Of a stretch of DNA of 64,000 nt, positions 42,460 through 50,345 are shown in pieces. The stretch lies in contig NZ_CP124543.1 of assembly GCF_029953635.1 (NCBI RefSeq), positions 5,621,455 to 5,685,454 of the forward strand, given 5' to 3'. Within the stretch, counting starts at the first letter, position 1; every line of letters starts with the position of its first letter. A program made the translations under genes and the position numbers. The stretch comes from Halotia branconii CENA392. GTDB taxonomy: Bacteria > Cyanobacteriota > Cyanobacteriia > Cyanobacteriales > Nostocaceae. The notes under the pieces were generated by a model, which saw only the letters and a list, made by a program, of their open reading frames with translations, searched no databases and was not told the origin of the DNA.

Positions 42460-42979
42460 ATCACTTCGGTGTGACAACGCTCGTAATACATTTATTACAC
42501 GATAAAAAAATCTTTACTATTTAATTTTAGTACTTACTACATTTAAATTTAGAATAATTGAAACCCAGCACTGCAATAGGAAATGCTGGGTTTTATTCGA
42601 GTAAATGCCCCGAAGCCTGCCACAACACAAAGTTCTCTTGGCAGACTAATAGGTACACCTAAAAGAACCTTGTTTCCTGTTGTGTATTAAGAGTTCTCTA
42701 CCTACGCAAGTAATTTCTCCAAATCAAACCGGATTCCTATATTTATTTATACTTTGGTACTGAGATAGCGGTTAAAAATAGGTAAACTTCCGTTAGATAG
42801 ATATTGTTTTATTATGTGGAAAATAAATTTTCATCTAGTAGAGTAAGACAGAGATCACTGCTGTTGACCATTACAAGAAAAGCTAGTTGCAGCTTCTAGC
42901 TATAGGAAACCAACTTTAATACTTAAGAGTCTGGTTTCAAAATGGGTAACAGCAACATCCCCTATCAGCCTGATCACCT
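42460..42979. other. intergenic region with one terminator-like hairpin
   Basis: No gene. A hairpin AAACCCAGCA...TGCTGGGTTTT lies at 42561-42594 and looks like a rho-independent terminator on the plus strand, with no obvious intact gene before it (the nuclease relic ends 100 bases upstream). The rest is AT-rich and probably holds the DUF3038 promoter. Confidence 0.55.
42561..42596 (+). terminator. rho-independent terminator-like hairpin
   Basis: AAACCCAGCA and TGCTGGGTTTT pair around a ten-base loop and run into TTTT. It may be the surviving terminator of the truncated nuclease gene. Confidence 0.6.
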
Positions 42980-43582
42980 ATGCTAAAAGTTATGCACTTG
43001 GCCGCCAATTCAACTACATCAAATTCCCAGTGGGAGGATTTAACCCAGCTTCCAGCTCCAAACACAGTTCAATGGGACAATATCAAAACCCAATTAGACT
43101 TGGTGCTGTTAGCCGTAGAAACTTTAACTGGCATTGGTTCCGAGGCCATGCTCTCGGCGGCAACTCATCTAAATTTAGAATCAAAAGTGCCAGATCGAGT
43201 AGCCTTATGGCGATTACGTCAATCAAATCCCATACGTAAAGGTCAAGGAGGACGAAAAAAGCTAGATGTCGAAGAAGCGCGATCGCTTGTTTTAATTATT
43301 TGCTATCTTGCCAAACAGCACCAAGAATTGATTCGCCGTGCTGTTGGTTTACTAGAACAGATGGCCCAAGACAACCGAGAACCTCATCAGGCTGCTTTAC
43401 TTGGAGATTATATTGATGCTTTTTGCAATGTCTACCAAGAACGCATGGAAGAGGACGAGCAAATCTCAACAGATTTACTTACTCGCCTAGCACTAAAACT
43501 GCTTGTAGATTTACTGTTTTACAGTGCCTCTGGTGGACATCGCCGTCTCTGGCTAGCACTTATAGACCGTTCTGCAAAATAA
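42980..43582 (+). CDS. DUF3038-family cyanobacterial protein
   Basis: A 200-residue mostly helical soluble protein. The features I associate with DUF3038 are present: WDNIKTQLDLVLLAVETLTG near residues 32-51, VALWRLRQSNPIRKGQGGRK near 75-94, and a C-terminal FYSASGGHRRLWLALIDR. Its function is unknown. The next gene, 36 bases downstream, is a DUF4335 protein, and these two families are neighbours in many cyanobacteria. An alternative start four codons later (MHLAANS) is possible. Confidence 0.85.
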   Translation: MLKVMHLAANSTTSNSQWEDLTQLPAPNTVQWDNIKTQLDLVLLAVETLTGIGSEAMLSAATHLNLESKVPDRVALWRLRQSNPIRKGQGGRKKLDVEEARSLVLIICYLAKQHQELIRRAVGLLEQMAQDNREPHQAALLGDYIDAFCNVYQERMEEDEQISTDLLTRLALKLLVDLLFYSASGGHRRLWLALIDRSAK

Positions 43583-43618
43583 ATTTTTAGATAATCTTTT
43601 TCCTTCGCAGTTCCTGCC

Positions 43619-45259
43619 ATGCCAACATTAAATTCTGTCATTCGTCGCTACACACCCCCTACTTGTACCCTAGAAATCTTGGCGCAAAGTTCACCCTTAT
43701 CTCAATGGATGGGAAGAACTGTACTTAAACAACTAAGTTTTGAGTTGCGCTTTGATGATCCGCGAATACCTGAAGAACGTAGAGTACCAATTCGGGGCGA
43801 TCGCGATCAACTAGAAGCTTTGTGTGATGCAGTAACCAGCTACGTACAAGAAATTCTCCAACAGTCTTCAGAAAACTTTTGGATCAATTTTTCAGGCAAC
43901 GAAGATTCTAGTAAAGTACCTCAAGACTCAGAATTAACCGATTTTCAGCAACCTTCATCGCCAACTCAAACATTCCAATCTTTTAGTTCCCTAACACCAG
44001 GGACAAAAATACATTTAGAACCGGGTAAATATTTAACTCATAATCTCTTTCTCGGTTCCCTTGCGAACCAAGTATCTGGCCCAGTAATTCAACTTAGTCT
44101 GCTGCAACTGTTTGATTTAGCAACTGCCTTAGATGAATACTCGGCTGATGTCATGGCGTTACCAAGTCTCAATAAAACTAGTCCGATTCGGCGATTACCT
44201 GCTTGGACACCTGTTGCCGCAGTGCTAGTGTTAAGCGTGGGTTTATTACCCATAACGTTGCAATATGCCAACAATACTCGGCAAAAGCAGCCATCGACAG
44301 CTAAAAAGACAACTTCAGCAGATGAACAAGTTGCTTTAGCACCTTCACTTGATTTTTCGACACCGCAACCCGGACTTACTCCCCCGGATAATTTATCATC
44401 ACTACCACCTTTAGGCTCTACGCAGCCACTCCCTACAGATAGTTTGCCTCAAAAGCCTTTGACGGCTCCTAATTCGAGTTTACCCTCAACTTTGCCCCCA
44501 GTATCCCAACTACCTCCACAAGATACATCGACCATACCTCAGGGAACGATTCCAACCCTAAATAGCAGTCAGCAAAATCCAACATCCGCTACAGGAAATC
44601 CGCAGATATCCATTCAACCAAATATCAAACAAAACTCTACTGGCTCAATTTCTCAAAATGAAATTGGTCTTCCTAAAAAACGAGATTTGCTACCCAATCT
44701 TTCTTCAACTACAGGTAGCTTGTCTCCCAATATTTCACCTGTTCCCTCTTCTATTCCCACTCTTCCCCAAAACTACAAACCTTTTGACCCCAGGCAATTA
44801 GAGGAAAAAACCAATTCCTCAGGGACAGTTGCTTCCAGCAAACAACCATCGTCGGAATTATCTCCTACAAGTAGTACATCCTCTGCTGTTGCTGATAGTG
44901 ATTCATTAGTGACTCGACTGAGGGGTGAATCTCCAAACACATCATCTACAAAGGCTCCCACCGATAGTACTTTATTTGATACACCTCAGATAGCAGAAGC
45001 TAGAGACCTCTTGAAAGACCGCTGGCAGCCACCCGCGGGATTAACGCAAACATTAGAGTATAGTTTGATGGTGGGCGTTGATGGCACAATTGAGCGCATT
45101 TTCCCTTTAAATAAGCCAGCAAGAGAATATGTAGACAGTACTGGAATGCCTGACATTGGCAAACCTTTTGTTTCCGCCAATCGATATGGAAAAAATCTCA
45201 GAATAAGAGTGATTCTTAGTCCTAACGGTAAGGTACAGACATTGCCAGAAACGGATTAA
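43619..45259 (+). CDS. DUF4335-family protein with one membrane helix and Pro/Ser-rich linker
   Basis: A 546-residue protein. Residues 1-180 form the DUF4335 domain (SVIRRYTPPTCTLEILAQSS and FELRFDDPRIPEERRVPIRG). A single membrane helix is near 198-215 (VAAVLVLSVGLLPITL). Residues 220-450 are a low-complexity linker rich in Pro, Ser, Thr and Gln. The last 100 residues form a conserved domain (RDLLKDRWQPPAGLTQTLEY to VILSPNGKVQTLPETD). The topology implies a cytoplasmic N terminus and a linker reaching across the cell envelope. Function is unknown; it is coupled to the DUF3038 gene. Confidence 0.85.
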   Translation: MPTLNSVIRRYTPPTCTLEILAQSSPLSQWMGRTVLKQLSFELRFDDPRIPEERRVPIRGDRDQLEALCDAVTSYVQEILQQSSENFWINFSGNEDSSKVPQDSELTDFQQPSSPTQTFQSFSSLTPGTKIHLEPGKYLTHNLFLGSLANQVSGPVIQLSLLQLFDLATALDEYSADVMALPSLNKTSPIRRLPAWTPVAAVLVLSVGLLPITLQYANNTRQKQPSTAKKTTSADEQVALAPSLDFSTPQPGLTPPDNLSSLPPLGSTQPLPTDSLPQKPLTAPNSSLPSTLPPVSQLPPQDTSTIPQGTIPTLNSSQQNPTSATGNPQISIQPNIKQNSTGSISQNEIGLPKKRDLLPNLSSTTGSLSPNISPVPSSIPTLPQNYKPFDPRQLEEKTNSSGTVASSKQPSSELSPTSSTSSAVADSDSLVTRLRGESPNTSSTKAPTDSTLFDTPQIAEARDLLKDRWQPPAGLTQTLEYSLMVGVDGTIERIFPLNKPAREYVDSTGMPDIGKPFVSANRYGKNLRIRVILSPNGKVQTLPETD

Positions 45260-45270
45260 CTAAAAGGTTT

Positions 45271-45296
45271 GTAGTGAGGACTTTAGTCCTCATTAC
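45271..45296. repeat. dispersed hairpin GTAGTGAGGACT-TT-AGTCCTCATTAC
   Basis: A near-perfect inverted repeat just after the DUF4335 stop codon. It is a well-known dispersed Nostocales repeat and may also serve as terminator. The rest of the gap up to 45497 has no supported gene. Confidence 0.75.
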
Positions 45297-45497
45297 GAAC
45301 TTATTTAACTTTTAATTTATCTAATTTGCTGAGAAGACTCCATACACAGCGATAGCGGAGTGTGGGGATGAAAAGCAAAATAGTTAACGTGAGTTCGACG
45401 GTTAGAAAAAGGCAAAAAGCTTGCCATAATTGTGGCTTTGCCCAGCGTTGTGAAATGGTGTCGTAACAAGCAACAAGCTTTTATGTCATAGCCACAA

Positions 45498-46010
45498 CTA
45501 GCGATTAAAGTTGAAACGCCCAGTTGCTTGTTCGCCTTTAATATCTGCCGTAATTTTCACTTGATACTGACCAGATGCTTTTTCATTCAGTAGACCAGTA
45601 TAGTGTTTGTCTTTAGCATCATAATTAAAAGGAATCGTCTTTTGTTGTCCATCAGGTAGCTGAACTTGAGCCGTTACTTTTGCATTAGGAACTGTTTCGT
45701 GGTTATCACCTGTTTGCAAATATAAATCCATGTGAGTTGCATTTGCTTCTTTTTCAGGAACAAATTCTAAATGATAGCTTCCTGTTTCTACAACTTGGCC
45801 TCCATGAGAGGCACCATGTTCGTTATTTGTTTTAGCAACAGGTGAAGCAGAAGCAGTTGGCGATCCAGAACTGGGGTTGGAGGTGACTGAAGTATTGTTA
45901 TTTGTATTAGCAGTTTGATTGCTATTACTACAAGCGCCTAAAAAAATTAGTCCGGCACTTATTAAAAGTACAAAACTGAAATTCAAGTATTGTATTGAAT
46001 TATTCTTCAT
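45498..46010 (-). CDS. lipoprotein of unknown function in copper island
   Basis: A 170-residue exported protein. Residues 10-28 are hydrophobic and end in the lipobox LIFLGACS, giving a lipid-modified cysteine near 27. A Ser/Asn/Thr-rich linker (about 28-65) is followed by a His-containing stretch (NNEHGASHGGQVVE) and a beta-rich domain that resembles periplasmic metal-related or CopC-like folds (YHLEFVPEKEANATHMDLYL). One copy of the copper-island direct repeat lies about 325 bases upstream. A role in periplasmic copper binding is likely but inferred. Confidence 0.7.
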   Translation of the reverse strand: MKNNSIQYLNFSFVLLISAGLIFLGACSNSNQTANTNNNTSVTSNPSSGSPTASASPVAKTNNEHGASHGGQVVETGSYHLEFVPEKEANATHMDLYLQTGDNHETVPNAKVTAQVQLPDGQQKTIPFNYDAKDKHYTGLLNEKASGQYQVKITADIKGEQATGRFNFNR

Positions 46011-46121
46011 TTGAACAATGTAATTTTAATTTAACTCGGCTTCAAGACAGTTTTGAGCGAAAAAATCTGGAAAAATATATAGTAATCCGGTTTGATTTCC
46101 GAATTTATTTGTGTAGGTAGG

Positions 46122-46150
46122 GAACAGGAAACAGGAAACAGGCAACAGTT
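46122..46150. repeat. AGGAAAC heptamer repeats
   Basis: GGGAACAGGAAACAGGAAAC followed by AGGCAACAG: tandem seven-base units. The repeat lies between the lipoprotein gene and its putative regulatory box, so it may have lengthened the leader region. Confidence 0.7.
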
Positions 46151-46334
46151 AAGAAGGGATAGATATGTACTGAATCGTGTTCAAAAATTAAATAGGAGTC
46201 CTATACTGGTTGTCTATTGTTCGATAAAATTCATATATTAATAATTCAATTTAACTAGCAAGAAAAGTTTTATACAAAATACTTACCTTTTGTTTCAGCA
46301 AATATAGTGCTAATAATCAGTATTGCAAATAGAA

Positions 46335-46352
46335 ATGAAATTAAGATGAAAT
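46335..46352. promoter_or_regulatory. direct-repeat box 1 (ATGAAAT-TAAG-ATGAAAT)
   Basis: Two identical heptamers with four bases between (11-bp phase). It lies upstream of the lipoprotein gene. The same arrangement occurs at 48774, 55593 and 56534, and a half copy at 56624. The phase is typical of a tandem-bound OmpR-family response regulator. Confidence 0.65.
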
Positions 46353-46439
46353 TTGCAAAACAGTGATGAATGCTTGGTTTTGGTACAATCAAGCATGAAA
46401 ATCAGCTATTTGACATACGGGAGCTTTTGAAAAAATTAA

Positions 46440-47900
46440 TTACTCTTGAATTGCCAGTGTCCCCATCATCCCCAAATCTTCATGGTCAAGAATATGACAA
46501 TGATAAACAGTGTTACCTGCAAAATCTCGAAAAGGAATGCGAATGCGGACTGTTTCACCTCTGGGTACTAAAACTGTATCTTTCCAAGCGGGGTAGGGTT
46601 CAGGTTGACCATTGCGACTAATGACTTGAAAATGATTGACGTGGAGATGGAAAGGATGATCCATAACGCCTGTATTGATAATTTCCCAGTCTTCTACTGT
46701 GTTTAATTTGACTTGGGTATCAATGCGATCATTTTCATAGGCTTGACTGTTAATTAAAAAGACCATACCCATACCAGGAGCCATACCATGATTAAGTTCA
46801 AAGCGACGCACTTGCTTTGGTTTGGGTAAAGCTGGTATTTTCAATAGTTTTTTGGGTAAGGAAGCGGATTTTACAGCAGTACCGTAATTAATAGTTGCTA
46901 AAACTGTAGATGTGTCATTATTTCTGCCCATCATACCTCTGCCGCCCATCATACCCATTCCCATCGCACCGCGATTATAAGGTAGATTGAGCAAGCGGTA
47001 TTTTCCTGGCTTTTGATCTGCTTTAATCAAAACTTCTGCTCGTTGTCCTGGTGTTAGCAGCAATTCGCTAATTTCTACAGGTGCGGTTAATGCACCTCCT
47101 TCAGTCGCAATCAGGTAAAAAGGATGAGTTTCCAAGGACAAGCGATAAAAGCGGGAGGTAGAAGCATTGAGGATTCGCCATCGTACCATTCCTTTATCGG
47201 GAAGTGAAAAAGTGGGGTTGCGATCGCCGTTAATAGTAATCACATCTCCTTCTCGTCCCGTCATAATTGACATATGTGCTGAAGACATTAGCCTTCCTTC
47301 ACCATCAACAGTAAAATCTTGCAGCACCAAAAATTCTTCTTTAGCGGCTTTAATTTCGGGAATTTCGTCTAATTCTCCCCGCACTATCAATAAACCAGCT
47401 AATCCCCCAAACAATTGTTCCGCCACAAAGCCGTGGCGATGGGGATGATACCAGAAAGTACCAGCCGAGTGATTAGAAGGAATAGTAAACTCGTAGTTAA
47501 AACTTTCTCCTGGCTCAATGCTTAAAAAGACATTATCAGCCTTACCTGTAGGTGGAATGTGTAATCCGTGGTAGTGCAGGTTTGTTGGTTGAGAAAGGTT
47601 GTTAGTAAAATGAATGCGGACGGTATCTCCTGGTTTGGCTTCTAGACGTGGCGCGGGGATTTGTCCGTTGTAAGTTAATAAATATGCTTGTTTGTCACCC
47701 AATTTTACAGCACGGTTACTAGCTTCGAGGTTAATTTCTAATAAACCGTTATTACTTTTATGTAACTTAGGCAAGTCAATTGCTGGTTTTGCTGATAACT
47801 GAGAAGAACTAACTCTTTCCCACATCCAACTAGCAGCCACAGCCGTTCCAGCACCAGCCGCAGCCAGAGTAATAAACTGACGGCGATTTATCTTTTTCAT
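46440..47900 (-). CDS. multicopper oxidase (CueO/CumA-like), Tat-exported
   Basis: A 486-residue multicopper oxidase. The N terminus has a twin-arginine signal (KKINRRQFITLAAAG). All four copper-binding regions are visible: LHYHGLHIPP, FWYHPHRHG, HPFHLHVNHF and VYHCHILDHEDLGMMG. A Met-rich stretch (GAMGMGMMGGRGMMG, around residues 300-320) resembles the copper-sensing region of CueO. Such enzymes oxidise Cu(I) to less toxic Cu(II) in the periplasm. It follows the DUF411 gene with 53 bases between, so the two are probably an operon. Confidence 0.93.
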   Translation of the reverse strand: MKKINRRQFITLAAAGAGTAVAASWMWERVSSSQLSAKPAIDLPKLHKSNNGLLEINLEASNRAVKLGDKQAYLLTYNGQIPAPRLEAKPGDTVRIHFTNNLSQPTNLHYHGLHIPPTGKADNVFLSIEPGESFNYEFTIPSNHSAGTFWYHPHRHGFVAEQLFGGLAGLLIVRGELDEIPEIKAAKEEFLVLQDFTVDGEGRLMSSAHMSIMTGREGDVITINGDRNPTFSLPDKGMVRWRILNASTSRFYRLSLETHPFYLIATEGGALTAPVEISELLLTPGQRAEVLIKADQKPGKYRLLNLPYNRGAMGMGMMGGRGMMGRNNDTSTVLATINYGTAVKSASLPKKLLKIPALPKPKQVRRFELNHGMAPGMGMVFLINSQAYENDRIDTQVKLNTVEDWEIINTGVMDHPFHLHVNHFQVISRNGQPEPYPAWKDTVLVPRGETVRIRIPFRDFAGNTVYHCHILDHEDLGMMGTLAIQE

Positions 47901-47953
47901 AACTCATGATTTGTAATGATTTTAGATGTTTACTCCTGACTTTTTTCTCAAAC

Positions 47954-48553
47954 TTAGTAATTTTGATACTCTTGAAAAACTTCCACTTCACCTTTTTTAT
48001 CAAACGCTAAAATTGCAAATGGCTGTTTTCTATTGCCTGATTCCATTCCTGGCGTTCCTAAAGGCATTCCCGCTACAGATAAACCTGCAAACTTGGGCTT
48101 TTGTTTAAGGAAACGTTTAATATCATCGGCAGGTATGTGTCCTTCCATTACATATCCGTCAATAATTGCTGTGTGACATGATGCTAAATCTTGAGGCAAG
48201 TTGTACTTTTGCTTAATTGCCTCCATCCCATCTGTTTTGATATCGTCTTTGATTGTAAATCCGTGCTTTTGCATATGTTTGATCCACTCTCCACAGCAGC
48301 CACAAGACGGGCTGCGATACACTGTGATTTCTCGGTTTCCTGAGTAAGATTCTGTTTCTTTATCCCAGATGCTTGTGGTGGAAATTAGTTGAGCATTGCT
48401 GACTAATGTTTGTGGATTATTGTTTAAATCAGTATCTCCTTTGCTTAACATAGCTACTGTTGCATAAGTAGTAGCTATTACTCCAGTAGTAATAATGATC
48501 GCTATGAATGGGCGAGAGAGTTTATTCATCCAGTCAAATAAATGTTTTTTCAT
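47954..48553 (-). CDS. DUF411 metal-binding protein
   Basis: A 199-residue protein with an N-terminal membrane anchor or signal (residues 15-38) and a DUF411 domain. The C-x-C-C motif is in SPSCGCCGEW, and VMEGHIPADDIKRFL and GLSVAGMPLGTPGME are family signatures. DUF411 members are periplasmic copper-resistance proteins (CopG-type). It is co-oriented with the multicopper oxidase downstream. Direct-repeat box 2 lies about 220 bases upstream. Confidence 0.88.
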   Translation of the reverse strand: MKKHLFDWMNKLSRPFIAIIITTGVIATTYATVAMLSKGDTDLNNNPQTLVSNAQLISTTSIWDKETESYSGNREITVYRSPSCGCCGEWIKHMQKHGFTIKDDIKTDGMEAIKQKYNLPQDLASCHTAIIDGYVMEGHIPADDIKRFLKQKPKFAGLSVAGMPLGTPGMESGNRKQPFAILAFDKKGEVEVFQEYQNY

Positions 48554-48773
48554 AGTCGAAATTTCACGCTAATTATTTATTAATAATGATGATTTGATTT
48601 TGCTCATGGTTCCAAATCATTTCTTCTAGTTTAGACTCTCCGGTTAGGTGGGAAGTCAACTAAAATTATTGCTAATTATTTTAATGCCTGTCACTGTATA
48701 TATCAGGCATAATTTTACAATCGTTTTAAATTTTAAAATATTGCTTTACAATTTTTTGAGCAAGCATATCAAA

Positions 48774-48791
48774 ATGAAATTAGGATGAAAT
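48774..48791. promoter_or_regulatory. direct-repeat box 2 (ATGAAAT-TAGG-ATGAAAT)
   Basis: It lies in the divergent intergenic region between the DUF411-oxidase operon (minus) and the copper-storage protein gene (plus), 124 bases upstream of the latter's start, so it could control both. Confidence 0.7.
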
Positions 48792-48915
48792 TTAACATAT
48801 ATACAAGTATGAAAATTTCTAATTTTATTTTACTCCCTTAGTTAGAAGCAATATTTTTAACTATTTTTATATTCTTCCACTTAAGAAGGTGTAAATAACA
48901 AAAACAAGGGTGACT

Positions 48916-49254
48916 ATGCTTTTAGTTCATGAAGAATATCAATCTAGCTTTGATGTGGCAATGCGCTGTGCAGTGGAATGCGAACACTGTGCAGAAGCCT
49001 GTATGGGTATGTCCGAGATGATGCAGTGCGCTCGTAGTTGCCTTGATTGTGCAGAAATCTGTCGCACTGTAGCTACTTATATGGTTCGCGGTTCGCGCTA
49101 TATTCCTCACTTGGCGCGTGCTTGTGCGGAAATTTGCGAAGCTTGCGCCAAAGAATGTGAGAAGCACAACGCAGAACACTGTAAGAAATGTGCAAAAGCT
49201 TGTCGAGACAGTGTAGAAGAATACCGGAAAATTGCTAGCGTTACAGCTGTATAA
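48916..49254 (+). CDS. Cys-rich four-helix-bundle copper-storage protein (Csp-like)
   Basis: A 112-residue protein with 15 cysteines in CxxxC and CxxC spacing on amphipathic helices (MRCAVECEHCAEAC, MMQCARSCLDCAEIC, RACAEICEACAKEC, HCKKCAKAC). This is the Csp pattern, in which cysteines line the inside of a four-helix bundle and hold many Cu(I) ions. No signal peptide is visible, so it resembles cytosolic Csp3. The ATG at 48916 was chosen with AAGGGTG just upstream; a GTG two codons earlier is open. A terminator hairpin follows. Confidence 0.92.
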   Translation: MLLVHEEYQSSFDVAMRCAVECEHCAEACMGMSEMMQCARSCLDCAEICRTVATYMVRGSRYIPHLARACAEICEACAKECEKHNAEHCKKCAKACRDSVEEYRKIASVTAV

Positions 49255-49270
49255 GTCTAAATTTTGGCAA

Positions 49271-49306
49271 AAGTGAGGCAAGTAATTTTTTACTACCTCA
49301 CTTTAT
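49271..49306 (+). terminator. rho-independent terminator after Csp gene
   Basis: AAGTGAGG and CCTCACTT, with inner GTA/TAC pairing and a T-rich loop, 17 bases after the Csp stop codon. Confidence 0.65.
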
Positions 49307-49333
49307 ATTTTACCGCCTTCACTGTAATTCCTC

Positions 49334-49609
49334 ATGGCACATCGCAACCATAGAACACCTGTTGACTCTGTTACAAAACATCAGCAACATCACCACCATA
49401 GCGAATATCAACCAGGACATTTGGAACTAGAAGTGATGCGGGGAGTTGAGCCAAAGCACTATTTTGAGATGGAGAAGCAAGATGAATCAACACAAACAAA
49501 TGTCAGGAATGAGCTGGAACCGATTCGCGGCGATGATCGCGACCTCAACTTTCATCATGTTCTTCTTGATGTATCAGCTCATATACTCATTCGATCACGC
49601 AATGTTTAG
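49334..49609 (+). CDS. doubtful His-rich open frame overlapping DUF305 gene
   Basis: A 91-residue frame starting at ATG 49334 with a His-rich N terminus (TKHQQHHHHSEYQPGH). Its second half is out of frame with the DUF305 gene at 49482 and looks like a shadow of it. There is no ribosome binding site. The first 45 codons may be the N-terminal remnant of a metal-related gene into which the foreign DUF305 gene was joined. Reality is uncertain. Confidence 0.25.
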   Translation: MAHRNHRTPVDSVTKHQQHHHHSEYQPGHLELEVMRGVEPKHYFEMEKQDESTQTNVRNELEPIRGDDRDLNFHHVLLDVSAHILIRSRNV

Positions 49610-50039
49610 TGTAAACCGACTGATCGCCTCATTGGTGATGGGGTGCGTGATGACCGTTGTGATGCTTTCCTTTATGTGGTCGATGTACCAAGGAGTAGGA
49701 ATCAAGATCGCAGTTCTCGGTTTGGCTACCGCGCTCGGCTTGATTTTGCTCTCCGTGAATAGAAGCCAAGCGCTGATCGGAGATGTCACCTTCATGAAGT
49801 CGATGATTCCCCACCACTCAATTGCCATTAACAGTTCGCGGAAGGCAAGCATTAGCGATCCGCGCGTTCGCGAACTTGCGGATGAGATAATTGCGTCGCA
49901 GGTTCGTGAAATAGCTGTGATGCAGTCGCTCCTCGATGATGTTGCGCGGAACGGAGAACGAGGGGCGGCAGAGCTTCCCGCTCGCTCAACCGAAATAACC
50001 CCCGATATGGAGCGCCAGATTAGAGAAGCAGTGCAGTAA
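49482..50039 (+). CDS. membrane-anchored DUF305 protein, compositionally foreign
   Basis: A 185-residue protein from the ATG at 49482 with GGAGAAG nearby. Three membrane helices (about residues 12-33, 42-62 and 67-88) precede a DUF305 four-helix domain with MKSMIPHHSIAI and REIAVMQSLLDDV. The HH pair and Met residues suggest metal binding. GC content and codons (many GCG, CGC, CTC, GTC) are clearly higher than in neighbouring genes, and there are no HIP1 sites inside; this points to recent transfer, probably from a proteobacterium. It lies in the copper island, so a role in metal tolerance is plausible. Confidence 0.85.
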   Translation: MNQHKQMSGMSWNRFAAMIATSTFIMFFLMYQLIYSFDHAMFSVNRLIASLVMGCVMTVVMLSFMWSMYQGVGIKIAVLGLATALGLILLSVNRSQALIGDVTFMKSMIPHHSIAINSSRKASISDPRVRELADEIIASQVREIAVMQSLLDDVARNGERGAAELPARSTEITPDMERQIREAVQ

Positions 50040-50087
50040 ATAAGCAGGTTTTCGTTGTAGTGATTATTGTAAAGTTGCGATCGCTCA

Positions 50088-50309
50088 CATATCTACAATT
50101 CTTCGCTTTTCAACCTCATGGGTGAATCAAAACAGGAAACTCTACTCAAGTTAGTCGTGGAGAGTGAATCAGAACGAGTTGTGGGCATTTATATGTTAGG
50201 AAATTACGCTGCACAAATAATTCAAATGATTGCTTTAGCAATGAAAGCAGGTGTCACTAAGAAAAATTTCGACTCAACTATCAGTATTAATCCCACAGTA
50301 GCAGAATAA
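50088..50309 (+). pseudogene. C-terminal relic of a glutathione/mercuric-reductase-type flavoprotein
   Basis: The translation reads ETLLKLVVESESERVVGIYM, then AAQIIQMIALAMKAGVTKKN and FDSTISINPTVAE, which matches the dimerisation domain of pyridine-nucleotide disulfide oxidoreductases (Gor: VVG-HM-G--AAEIIQG-A-A-K-GATK-DFD-T-IHPT-AEE). Only about 70 codons remain; the FAD and NAD domains and the final residues EF-TM are missing. It is a decayed gene. Confidence 0.7.
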
Positions 50310-50345
50310 TTTTTTACCATGCACTGAATTTGTTTAATTATGGTA

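Noticed and set aside
45304..45480. Possible insertion-sequence remnant after the hairpin repeat
   Set aside because: Moderate GC and odd short palindromes, but no transposase-like translation could be identified.
46370..46621. Open frame of 83 codons opposite the 3' end of the multicopper oxidase
   Set aside because: Most of it is antisense to conserved oxidase coding sequence and it has no family signature.
48922..49281. Cys/Phe-rich frame opposite the Csp gene
   Set aside because: A shadow created by the periodic cysteine codons of the Csp gene.
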